A stretch of 34,754 nucleotides of DNA, taken from NCBI GenBank assembly GCA_020436935.1, contig JAGQWX010000053.1, positions 1 through 34,754 of the forward strand, read 5' to 3'. This DNA comes from Saprospiraceae bacterium. GTDB taxonomy: Bacteria; Bacteroidota; Bacteroidia; Chitinophagales; Saprospiraceae. Shown piece by piece: positions 26,401 to 33,268 of the stretch. The stretch's first letter is position 1. Each line of letters starts with the position of its first letter. The notes under the pieces were generated by a model that saw only the letters and a program-made list of their open reading frames with translations, was not told the origin of the DNA and made no database searches. Position numbers and translations under genes: made by a program.

Positions 26401-27006
26401 ATGGCAATGGATTTAGAGCAAATAAGAAATCATTACTCAAAAATGGATGATTCAAAATTGGAAAGAATCGCCAAATTTGAAATTGCTTCTCTTCAACTAG
26501 AAGTTAAACCAATTGTAATAGCAGAAATTCAAAAAAGAGGATTAGATGAAAATCTTTTAACAGGCATTGAAGCACAAACAAAAGAACTTTCCGAAGAAGA
26601 AGTTTATGAATTAAGAGACAAAGTAAAAGGATTAGACTGTCCAAAATGCGGTAAATCAAATATGGGATTGGTTGGCGGAATAATCAGAAAAGTTAGAAGT
26701 TACTTAATTATTACCCAATAAGAAAAGAGACCAATGATTGCTTGTAAAGAATGTCTTGAATCAGAAAGGAAAAACCAATTAATCAAAAATAGTTTACTCG
26801 GCTGGTGGGGATTTCCTTGGGGATTTTTTTATCGAACACCACAAGCAATAATTAATAATTTTAGAGATAATGGAAAAAGATAAGAAATAAGCGAATCAAT
26901 TTTAATTGAATTTGCAGTTCAAAATATCGGTGAATTAAAAACAAATTGGGAAAAGGAAGATGAAATTGTAAGCTTTGTTCATCATCAGAATACTGTAAAT
27001 TATTAA
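26401..27006 (+). pseudogene. Zinc-ribbon protein gene with two in-frame TAA stops
   Basis: The first frame gives 106 aa (MAMDLEQIRNHYSKMDDSKL to YLIITQ), but the same frame continues past the TAA at 26719-26721 as EKRPMIACKECLESERKNQL, past a second TAA at 26881-26883, to a final TAA at 27004-27006 (201 sense-or-stop codons in all). CPKCGK lies before the first stop and CKEC after it, so the four-cysteine zinc ribbon is only complete if the first stop is read. GWWGFPWGFFYRTPQ is a well-formed membrane-near motif. Likely a recently inactivated cassette gene; original function unknown. Confidence 0.7.
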
Positions 27007-27064
27007 AATGAAATAAGAAGCCAGAGACTAATATAGTATGTGACAATCATGGAGAGCAAAAGCT

Positions 27065-27087
27065 GGTCAATCGGTTTAACCGAGACC
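27065..27087. promoter_or_regulatory. Palindrome upstream of arr
   Basis: CGGTTTAACCG (27072-27082), a perfect dyad around one T, is enclosed by GGTC and GACC. It lies about 58 bases before the arr ATG. It could be an operator or the end of a lost element. Confidence 0.35.
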
Positions 27088-27144
27088 CTTGCCCACCCCC
27101 AAACCACCCAAATTCAACAATTTAACCATAAAAGAGCCTAAGCT

Positions 27145-27591
27145 ATGGAAAATAACATGGACGAACATCAATCAGGCAGTCAGGGTGCTACTCCCTTCGC
27201 ACAGACGTATTTTCACGGGACACGGGCTGACCTTAAAATTGGTGAGTTAATAGAAGTGGGTTTTAACTCTAACTACGGACAAAGAAAAAATGCCAAATAC
27301 ATCTTCCTGACCGCCACATTAGACGCGGCCATTTGGGGTGCGGAACTGGCATTTGGTGATGAAAAGGAGCGGATTTATCTAGTGGAACCCACTGGCGAAA
27401 TAGAAGATGACCCAGACTTGACTGATAAAAAATTTCCAGGCAATCCGACAAAATCCTATCGCTCTACCAAACCGTTTCGAGTAGTAGGAGAAGTAACAGT
27501 TTGGCAAGGACACCCGCCAGAGCAAGTTAAAACCATGAAAGACGCATTAGCCAAACTCAAAGAACAAGGCATCGATTCCTTAAATGACTAA
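27145..27591 (+). CDS. arr: NAD(+)--rifampin ADP-ribosyltransferase (Arr)
   Basis: A 148-aa Arr enzyme, which inactivates rifamycins by transferring ADP-ribose from NAD to the ansa-chain hydroxyl. The family segments are all present: YFHGTRADLKIGELI, KYIFLTATLDAAIWGAELA, RIYLVEPTGEIEDDPDLTDKKFPGNPTKSYRS and PFRVVGEVTVW. Length fits. In other bacteria arr is a classical integron cassette; here it lies in the cassette region but I see no attC-like ends next to it. The N-terminal 17 residues are non-conserved; an alternative start is the Met at residue 5. Confidence 0.9.
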   Translation: MENNMDEHQSGSQGATPFAQTYFHGTRADLKIGELIEVGFNSNYGQRKNAKYIFLTATLDAAIWGAELAFGDEKERIYLVEPTGEIEDDPDLTDKKFPGNPTKSYRSTKPFRVVGEVTVWQGHPPEQVKTMKDALAKLKEQGIDSLND

Positions 27592-27903
27592 ATCAGAAAC
27601 GGTTAATAATGGGGGGAATTGAGTGACAATTTTTCACGATGAATACCCCCCCCAAAAAGCTGATGTAAAGAAAAATGTCACCCCCAAAAAAAACATATTG
27701 ATCTTAACCGCTAACCAAGGGTAGAACGTACGAGAAAACAACTTAACATCATGTGAATAATGCACTTAAATTGGCACTTCAGCCATCCTTAGTCAGCATT
27801 AGCAAAATGGATAGAACATTGATTTGCCCTATACTCCTATTGACTTTGAATTTTTCTTGGACATAGAGTTAACAACTGTCTGATTTGGCAAAATACAACT
27901 AAA
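27592..27903. other. Intergenic region with a long imperfect hairpin
   Basis: No gene. It contains a G-run/C-run hairpin: GGGGGGAATTGAGTGACAAT and following T-rich bases (27611-27635) against GAAAAATGTCACCCCC (27670-27685), with inner pairing to the C-run at 27646-27653. It may terminate arr. The remainder has short AT-rich stretches and nothing assignable. Confidence 0.4.
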
Positions 27904-28536
27904 CTAACGTGAGCTCAGGTTTGGATACCAGCTGTCAATCACTGATTTAATTTCAACCTTAGCTCTCTCAAGAATGGAGGTTAACTGGTCCCTATTTTGG
28001 TCTACTCCAAAAGCTGAAACCTGTTCAGAAGCTATTCCCATAAAATCAAAGTTTTGTTTTAACGTGGCCGTAGCAAATTCTTTTATAGCACCTGAATTCG
28101 TATAATCAAAGCCGCTAACTACCAGTGACAATGCTTTTTTGCCATTGCATAGGCCTCTAAACCCGGTTTCTGGACTAAAAGAAAATGTTTTATCACTAAC
28201 CACGATGGCATCTATCCAAGCCTTTACGGTGGCGGGCATGGTAAAATTGTAAATAGGAAACGCCAAAACGATATAATCAGCGGCCAAAACTTGATCTATA
28301 AGTTTATGGTGATTAGCCAAAACAGAGAGCTCCTCTTCTGAAAAATCTCTTTTTCCCGCATTCCAATCCATTATTAAATTCAGGTTTTTTGATAACAATA
28401 ATTCAGGTGGCGTTTTAGCTAAATTTAAGTGTGTAATCTCTGTCTTACCTTTTGCTAGTTCCACAAACTCATCAAACAAAATTTTCGTGTATGAGCCCTT
28501 TCTGGGTGTGTAGTTTATTACCAATGTTCTTGTCAT
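27904..28536 (-). CDS. FMN-dependent NAD(P)H dehydrogenase / azoreductase (flavodoxin-like fold)
   Basis: A 210-aa protein from the ATG at 28536 (MTRTLVINYTPRKGSYTKIL), with the AzoR-type FMN-binding start, VLAFPIYNFTMPATVKAWIDAIV (the active-site loop), then FGLCNGKKALSLVVSG-like strands. Such enzymes reduce quinones or azo dyes with NAD(P)H and are often under a divergent LysR or MarR regulator. The LysR gene starts 83 bases away on the other strand. A start at 28557 would add seven residues (MQKKTEK) and cover the promoter. Confidence 0.88.
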   Translation of the reverse strand: MTRTLVINYTPRKGSYTKILFDEFVELAKGKTEITHLNLAKTPPELLLSKNLNLIMDWNAGKRDFSEEELSVLANHHKLIDQVLAADYIVLAFPIYNFTMPATVKAWIDAIVVSDKTFSFSPETGFRGLCNGKKALSLVVSGFDYTNSGAIKEFATATLKQNFDFMGIASEQVSAFGVDQNRDQLTSILERAKVEIKSVIDSWYPNLSSR

Positions 28537-28554
28537 TTTTTCTGTTTTTTTCTG

Positions 28555-28562
28555 CAAACATA
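28555..28562 (-). promoter_or_regulatory. -7 box of the azoreductase gene
   Basis: On the minus strand TATGTTTG matches TAnnTTTG, 18 bases before the ATG at 28536. It is one of two divergent boxes 25 bases apart. Confidence 0.5.
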
Positions 28563-28576
28563 GGCTCCGAGCATTG

Positions 28577-28595
28577 ATAATTTTAATTATTTTTG
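28577..28595 (+). promoter_or_regulatory. LysR promoter and operator-like dyad
   Basis: TATTTTTG at 28588-28595 matches TAnnTTTG and lies 23 bases before the LysR ATG. It overlaps the dyad ATAATT-TT-AATTAT (28577-28590), a plausible binding site for the LysR protein that would let it repress itself while controlling the divergent gene. Confidence 0.45.
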
Positions 28596-28618
28596 TTTAC
28601 CTATTTATAACATATATT

Positions 28619-29518
28619 ATGATTAATCTAGAGTGGTTGAGGACTTTCAGTGTGATCTATGAATGTAAAAATATCACTGAAGCTTCCAGGAAATTGAACA
28701 TAACTCAACCCGGAGTTAGTAAACATTTGGCTGCTTTAGAAAGCCATATTGGCAAAAAACTCTTTGAAAGAACCACTAGAAAATTAGCACCTACTGAATT
28801 TGGGAAATTTCTGTATGCTCAAATCAGTAATCCATTACAAGAATTAGAAAAGGTAGCCTATTACTCCGGTCAAAGGGCCAAAAAAGAACGCCATGCCATA
28901 ACGATTGGCTGCACGACAGACTTTTTCAAAAAAGAATTAATCGATAAAATCTATTCTTTTGACATGTATATCGTTACTCATTTTGGAACTGAAAAAGATC
29001 TCATTGAAGCTCTAGAAATGGATAAAATTCAACTGTTAGTAGGTATAAAAAAACATGACGTATATGACCATCAGTTCACGTATTTAAAGGAGGAGGACTT
29101 AGCCTTAATTTGCTCTAAAGACATTCAAATTCCACAAAACGTAGAAGAAAATGACGGTGAATTTCTTCAATGGATTCAGAAGCAAACTTGGTTTACTTAC
29201 GATAATAACCAAAGTGATATCCATAAATACTGGGATACTAACTTCAATGCCAAGCCTAAAATAGTGCCCAGATATATTTTACCTTCTTATCTGGACATCA
29301 TAGAGGCATTAACAGAAAATAGCGGATTTAGCATAGTTCCCAGCCAATTGTGTGAAGAAACACTGAGCCAAAACCTGATAAAATCACCTATTAAGTCCGC
29401 TAAAAAGATAGAGCATAAGTTGTTTTATTCCTTTAAACTCAAAAATAACAACTTAAAGGAAATCAAGTTTTTTATAGATAAGATGCAAAAGCACTATGCG
29501 ACTACCATGGACATGTAA
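28619..29518 (+). CDS. LysR-family transcriptional regulator
   Basis: A 299-aa regulator from the ATG at 28619 (MINLEWLRTFSVIYECKNITEASRKLNITQPGVSKHLAALE), the classical LysR winged-helix N-terminus. Residues 90-299 form the two-lobed effector-binding domain. The frame is open upstream to 28574, but that extension is hydrophobic, non-conserved and overlaps the -7 box. It is divergent from the azoreductase gene and most likely regulates it. Confidence 0.9.
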   Translation: MINLEWLRTFSVIYECKNITEASRKLNITQPGVSKHLAALESHIGKKLFERTTRKLAPTEFGKFLYAQISNPLQELEKVAYYSGQRAKKERHAITIGCTTDFFKKELIDKIYSFDMYIVTHFGTEKDLIEALEMDKIQLLVGIKKHDVYDHQFTYLKEEDLALICSKDIQIPQNVEENDGEFLQWIQKQTWFTYDNNQSDIHKYWDTNFNAKPKIVPRYILPSYLDIIEALTENSGFSIVPSQLCEETLSQNLIKSPIKSAKKIEHKLFYSFKLKNNNLKEIKFFIDKMQKHYATTMDM

Positions 29519-29575
29519 GTGCTATTGCGGGAATACATCCTTTTAGAGTTTTACAACTTACCGATCACATAAAAA

Positions 29576-29602
29576 CATGGATTTGTAGAAGGAAAATCCA
29601 TG
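29576..29602. terminator. Hairpin after the LysR gene
   Basis: CATGGATTT (29576-29584) pairs perfectly with AAATCCATG (29594-29602) around a 9-base loop, followed by TAGTTTAG. It is 58 bases past the LysR stop. The weak T tract makes it a tentative terminator. Confidence 0.35.
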
Positions 29603-29735
29603 TAGTTTAGATGTCATGTAATGGTCTTTATCAACATCTAATCCTGAGTACTTATAAGATGTTTTTACCCCTCAAAACTTGATTGGGCAACACTTCACTC
29701 TGAGCGTAGCATTCTTATTTAGAGACGCTTACGCT

Positions 29736-30140
29736 CTATTTAAAAAGCCAAGAGACTACAAGTTTATAATTTCCGCTCCGAGTCTCGAATGAATTATTGG
29801 GAGCTACATAAATCTGATATGTGCCTGCCGGAAGGCTCACAATGTCGTATACATAATTGCCTCCGCCATAAATGTGACCTCCCACTGTTGCACCTTTATC
29901 ATTGACTATGTATGAGCTAACTCCATAATCAGGACAACTTAATTCAACATCTAGCACGGAATTATTGGCAGTAACCTCAAAAGTATATTGATCCACAGAT
30001 TTTCCATTAGCCCAGTTCCCATTGATCACTTTCTCCTGAGATTGTCTTTGTAAAAGATTTTCTACTTTGCCATAAATATTCAATTGATAATTCCCTCTTG
30101 AACCTCTGAAGGCTGTGGCAGCTGATTTTTTCAAAGCCAC
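29736..30140 (-). pseudogene. C-terminal beta-sandwich (PPC-like) domain fragment
   Basis: A 134-aa frame whose core (VDQYTFEVTANNSVLDVELSCP, IVSLPAGTYQIYVAPNNSF, GNYKLVVSW) resembles pre-peptidase C-terminal-type beta-sandwiches found at the end of secreted Bacteroidota proteins. There is no signal peptide. The only start options are GTG at 30140 or TTG at 30134, and an in-frame TAA lies 27 bases upstream of the GTG. It is therefore probably the tail of a truncated exported protein. A GAGCGTA hairpin (29702-29736) overlaps its stop. Confidence 0.5.
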
Positions 30141-30483
30141 AGATCTTTTATTCTTAACCTGGATTATTTAGATAGAATTCTCGATGATTCGATTCATTTA
30201 AAAGGCATAAAGGAAATTATACCTTTAGCCTCATAAAGAAAAGCAGAGCTGTATAAAAAGATAAACGTAGTCAGGACGCCAAGCTAAATGCAATAGCTCT
30301 CATGCGGTCATATGGCTAGGAACAACATTAAAGATCTCTGAGCTATAATCAGAAAATGTCAAATTATAACTACTTCATATGCTCTAATGCAGTTCAAAAA
30401 CCTCGAGAAATTGACCTGAATAACTTTGTAACTGTTCAGTTTTTAAACAAGTACCCTTCCCTCCCATCTCATAAAAGTGCTAG
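30141..30483. other. Intergenic region between the PPC-like fragment and repeat copy A
   Basis: About 340 bases with no gene. It contains one hairpin, AGGCATAAAGG (30203-30213) with CCTTTAGCCT (30222-30231), one bulged base. Nothing else is assignable. Confidence 0.4.
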
Positions 30484-30754
30484 CCCTTGATTTAGAAAGT
30501 AATTTATGAGTACACCCTCATACCCCTCTCCCCTAGCTCATTACCGCCAAATAAATCCTTCAAGGACCATTTGTATCCAAATTCAAATTTTTCCAATTAT
30601 ATTCATGCAACAATCAAACAACTAAGCTCATGATCCAACCTCACCAACCACCCTCAGATTTAACCTGTAAAATCAATAATTAACATTTTAAAGCTACTGC
30701 TGGTAATAAGAATATAGACGCAACTGGTGGTGCAATGGCATCTACACTAATGTT
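30484..30754 (+). repeat. Cassette-boundary repeat, copy A
   Basis: 271 bases nearly identical to 32964-33239 and related to 21849-22031. Shared blocks include AAAGTAATTTATGAG, TACCGCCAAATAAATCCTT, TTTTTCCAATTATATTCATG and AGAATATAGACGCAACTGGT. It ends at the GTT 30752-30754, after which the copies diverge abruptly. TTAACATT (about 30681) can pair with AATGTTAA across the crossover, but the interior folds poorly, so it is a weak attC by structure and a strong one by boundary behaviour. Confidence 0.6.
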
Positions 30755-30783
30755 AAGTGATAGCAAAAACAAAATACTTATAA

Positions 30784-31365
30784 ATGAAATTGGACTTTAC
30801 TGAAAAAATGAAGAGACGTTCTGATGAAGAACTAATTGATATTGTAACCATAAATAAATCTCAATTTTCTGATGCAGCATTTGAGGCGGCTTTGAAAGAA
30901 ATTAATTTCCGTGAAATTGAAATTGATTACAAGGAAGTATTGAAAGAAAATCCGCCTAAGTCACCAAAATTATATCAAGGCACAAAGGCAAATTTCCAAC
31001 AAAGAATTATAAACTTTTCGATTGACTTTTTGGCTGTCATTACAATGGCTTATATCATCATAAATATATTAGATATTCTAAATTTAATTGATAAAAGAAG
31101 TTCCGGTGGAATGATTCTGCTCATAATAGCTTTCGGCTATTTCTTTTTATTGGAATTATTTTATCAGAAAACCTTAGGCAAGTTTATAACCAAAACTATT
31201 GTTTTGAAAGAAAATGGTGATAAGCCTACTTTATCAGAATTATTGACAAGGACTATATGCCGATTTATTCCATTTGACCCACTTTCTTTTCTGTATGCCC
31301 AATATACTCCTAAAGGGTTTCATGATACACTTTCAAAAACAATTGTAGTTGTTGAGAAATCCTAA
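30784..31365 (+). CDS. RDD-family membrane protein
   Basis: A 193-aa protein with about 80 soluble residues (acidic and basic helices) and a C-terminal RDD domain: FQQRIINFSIDFLAVITMAYIII, IIAFGYFFLLELFYQKTLGKFITKTIV and GFHDTLSKTIVVV are the three parts of the RDD signature. RDD proteins are multi-pass membrane proteins, some linked to ion transport; the role here is unknown. First gene of a cassette shared with the toxin-antitoxin pair; its ATG lies 29 bases after the crossover GTT (30752-30754). Confidence 0.85.
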   Translation: MKLDFTEKMKRRSDEELIDIVTINKSQFSDAAFEAALKEINFREIEIDYKEVLKENPPKSPKLYQGTKANFQQRIINFSIDFLAVITMAYIIINILDILNLIDKRSSGGMILLIIAFGYFFLLELFYQKTLGKFITKTIVLKENGDKPTLSELLTRTICRFIPFDPLSFLYAQYTPKGFHDTLSKTIVVVEKS

Positions 31366-31376
31366 CCCTCCGATAA

Positions 31377-31408
31377 TTTGTTTCCTAAAGAAGAAACTAT
31401 TAGCTTTG
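31377..31408 (+). promoter_or_regulatory. Internal promoter of the toxin-antitoxin pair
   Basis: TTTG (31377-31380), a 20-base spacer and TAGCTTTG (31401-31408) form a full Bacteroidota promoter, TTTG-N20-TAnnTTTG, ending 14 bases before the toxin ATG. This would make expression of the pair independent of its place in the array. Confidence 0.6.
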
Positions 31409-31422
31409 AAACAAAAAAGCTA

Positions 31423-31770
31423 ATGAATCCCAAATTTAAGGTTGTCTTTACCGAAGAAGCAGCTGATTTCCTTGACTCTTTATCTGATAAAGCAAGAAAC
31501 AAAGTTTACTTCAACATCGATAAGGCAACTTTTATTAATGACCCTGAAGTTTTCAAAAAACTGGAAGACGACATATGGGAGTTCAGAACGCTCTATCAAC
31601 AACAAGCTATTCGACTTTTTGCTTTCTGGGACAAAGACGACAAAACAAACACTTTAGTAATCTCTACGCACGGACTTATTAAGAAAACTCAAAAGACACC
31701 CAAGAAAGAGATAGACAAAGCAAAGCAACAGAGAGTAGATTATTTCAATCAAAAACAAATAAAGAAATGA
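31423..31770 (+). CDS. HigB-type (Gp49-like) toxin
   Basis: A 115-aa RelE/HigB-superfamily toxin, an mRNA-cleaving, translation-dependent endoribonuclease in known members. Diagnostic segments are LEDDIWEFR, IRLFAFWDKDDKTNTLVISTHGLIKKTQKTPKKEIDKA, the Gp49 family signature with its basic C-terminal helix. The ATG at 31423 (MNPKFKVVF) is preferred; the frame extends upstream through the promoter. The stop overlaps the antitoxin start by 4 bases (ATGA). Toxin-first order is the HigBA arrangement. Confidence 0.88.
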   Translation: MNPKFKVVFTEEAADFLDSLSDKARNKVYFNIDKATFINDPEVFKKLEDDIWEFRTLYQQQAIRLFAFWDKDDKTNTLVISTHGLIKKTQKTPKKEIDKAKQQRVDYFNQKQIKK

Positions 31771-32078
31771 AAACTTACAGTTTAGAAGAAATGAAAGATA
31801 AGCACATAGGTAAACAGGGAACACCTAAAAGAGATGCTTATGAAAAAGAACTAAGACTCGAAATAATTGGACAAACTATAAAGGAAATAAGACAAGAAAG
31901 AAACTTGACTCAGGAACAACTTGGAGAACTTGTAGGGGTAAAAAAAGCCCAAATTTCAAAAATAGAAAACAGTTTTACAGACGCAAGATTTGATACAATT
32001 TTAAAGGTTTTTAAGGCTTTGAATGCCAAAATTAATTTTAATGTAGAGTTATTAAATCAAAAGATGGCGATTGATTGA
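31767..32078 (+). CDS. HigA-type antitoxin, Xre-family HTH
   Basis: A 103-aa protein with a Xre/Cro HTH at about residues 37-92: IGQTIKEIRQERNLTQEQLGELVGVKKAQISKIENSFTDARFDTILKVFKALNAKI. It pairs with the upstream toxin by a 4-base overlap and should neutralise it and repress the promoter at 31377-31408. It closes the cassette; the attC-like site follows within 30 bases. Confidence 0.88.
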   Translation: MKTYSLEEMKDKHIGKQGTPKRDAYEKELRLEIIGQTIKEIRQERNLTQEQLGELVGVKKAQISKIENSFTDARFDTILKVFKALNAKINFNVELLNQKMAID

Positions 32079-32103
32079 AATATTTGATGACAAGATGAAA
32101 GCC

Positions 32104-32190
32104 ATCACTTAACACAAATATTTACGAGAGCTTTTGCTGACGCACAAGGCCAATACACAGAAAAGCCCTCGCAAATATTGGCCATTAGTG
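32104..32190 (+). repeat. attC-like site after the HigBA genes
   Basis: R'' ACTTAAC (32107-32113) fits the consensus RYYYAAC, and ATCACTTAAC is the exact inverse of GTTAAGTGAT at the left end of this cassette (30752-30761). The stem is long: AATATTTACGAGAGCTTTT (32117-32135) against AAAAGCCCTCGCAAATATT (32161-32179), 17 of 19 paired plus CTG/CAG with one bulged G, and an 18-base terminal loop. R' reads ATTAGTG (32184-32190) instead of GTTRRRY, so the core has an A for G. Confidence 0.7.
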
Positions 32191-32201
32191 GCAATTAGTA
32201 A

Positions 32202-32792
32202 ATGAATACAAAAGAAATCATAGGACGGACTATTAGTGACATCTTCGTTTGGTCAAAAATGGAAGTTGGTGGACTTGACGAAGCAGAAGTGTCCGTTCTG
32301 TTGGACAATGGAAAAATAATTGGCATTCCGTGGGATTTTGAATCAGAAATAATTGAAAAAGAACTCAGAAAAGATTCAGAAAGTTTGTTTTCTGATTTGA
32401 GTGACATTCCTGGATACCACATCAATCCTGAAGGAAAATCAATTCAAGAAGTTTTAGACGCTAAAAAGAAAAGAGAATCTTCATTTTTTGGTAGAATAAA
32501 AAAAGCAGTTGGATTAGGCGAAGGAATTCCTAAAGAACACATAGTACACAAAACTGAATACAGTGAGAACAAATTGAAACATTTAAAGAATCAGAAAATT
32601 GTAGACTTTTTGATTTTTGAGAATTATGATTCTGTTGGATTCATTGAACTAGAAAATGGATTCATAATAACCGAAACGACAATGTCTCCAAGCGGAACAG
32701 GAATGGCAGGATTAAACTATTATGAGAGCCTTGAGAGTTTTGAAGAAAGTTGTGGAACTGGCTACAAAAGAATAATAAATAAAAGCCACTAA
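32202..32792 (+). CDS. Cassette-borne hypothetical protein
   Basis: A 196-aa soluble protein of unknown family. Two alpha/beta halves with a charged linker (LDAKKKRESSFFGRIKKAVGLGEG, about residues 87-110), and a strand-rich C-terminal part (IVDFLIFENYDSVGFIELENGFIITETTMSPSGTGMAGLNYY). No signal peptide or membrane segment. The ATG lies only 17 bases after the crossover point at 32184, and the stop codon is part of the R'' core (GCCACTAA). Confidence 0.65.
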   Translation: MNTKEIIGRTISDIFVWSKMEVGGLDEAEVSVLLDNGKIIGIPWDFESEIIEKELRKDSESLFSDLSDIPGYHINPEGKSIQEVLDAKKKRESSFFGRIKKAVGLGEGIPKEHIVHKTEYSENKLKHLKNQKIVDFLIFENYDSVGFIELENGFIITETTMSPSGTGMAGLNYYESLESFEESCGTGYKRIINKSH

Positions 32793-32793
32793 T
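32785..32793 (+). repeat. R''-like core of the 32202 cassette, interrupted by an intron
   Basis: GCCACTAAT is the exact inverse of ATTAGTGGC at 32184-32192, the left end of this cassette. The rest of the attC is missing because group II intron sequence begins at 32793. Confidence 0.7.
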
Positions 32794-32958
32794 CGAGTAG
32801 ACGGCCCTAGGCCGTAAAGCCTTCGATACGCCTCTGGTACGCAAGCTCGGTCACACCAACGTACGTACGGCAACTAGGCGTCCCCTTTACTAACTTAACC
32901 TAAGCTGTTGATAGTATTCGATCATTGCTAAGTAACCCCTTTGTTTCAAACGTGCTAC
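32793..32958 (-). mobile_element. Decayed 3' stub of a group II intron
   Basis: On the minus strand this holds the last 22 codons of a maturase (ending RLKQRGYLAMIEYYQQLRLS then TAG, 32890 upward), then a broken domain V (TACGTACG and TTGGTGTG kept, first strand lost and extra bases inserted) and the 3' end CCGTCTACTCGA. It matches the intron at 33986 end for end, but the 5' part is gone and it runs straight into repeat copy B at about 32964. The ribozyme is surely inactive. Confidence 0.8.
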
Positions 32959-32963
32959 AGGAA

Positions 32964-33239
32964 GCCTTGATTTGGAAAGTAATTTATGAGTTCACCCTCA
33001 TCCCCCTCCCCCCTAGCTCAATACCGCCAAATAAATCCTTTAAGGACCATTTGTACCCAAATTCAAATTTTTCCAATTATATTCATGGAATTAAACAACT
33101 TAACTAAGCTCATGATCCAACCTCACCAACCACCACCCTCAGATTTAACCTGTAAAATCAATAATTAACATTTTAAAGCTACTGCTGGTAATAAGAATAT
33201 AGACGCAACTGGTGGTGTAATGGCATCTATACTAATGTT
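32964..33239 (+). repeat. Cassette-boundary repeat, copy B
   Basis: 276 bases, near-identical to copy A (30484-30754) including the pyrimidine-rich stretch near 33000 and the end ACTAATGTT (GTT 33237-33239). After the GTT the sequence changes to GTAGCCA, the left end of the racemase cassette. Its left end abuts the intron stub, which points to a deletion or recombination event there. Confidence 0.65.
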
Positions 33240-33268
33240 GTAGCCAATTAAAAAACAATACTAAAACA

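Noticed and set aside
26401-26883. Stop-codon recoding of TAA in this genome
   Set aside because: Nearly every intact gene here, including cassette genes, ends normally at TAA, so general recoding is excluded; point mutations explain the case.
27145-27591. arr as a proven cassette
   Set aside because: No complementary cores were found around it, so its cassette status rests only on family habit.
32886-33168. Two short plus-strand frames over the intron stub and repeat copy B
   Set aside because: They run across the junction of two unrelated elements and have no start signal.
30484-33239. The 270-bp repeats as insertion sequences or MITEs
   Set aside because: No terminal inverted repeats or target duplications at their ends, and they stop at the GTT rather than at a transposon-like end.
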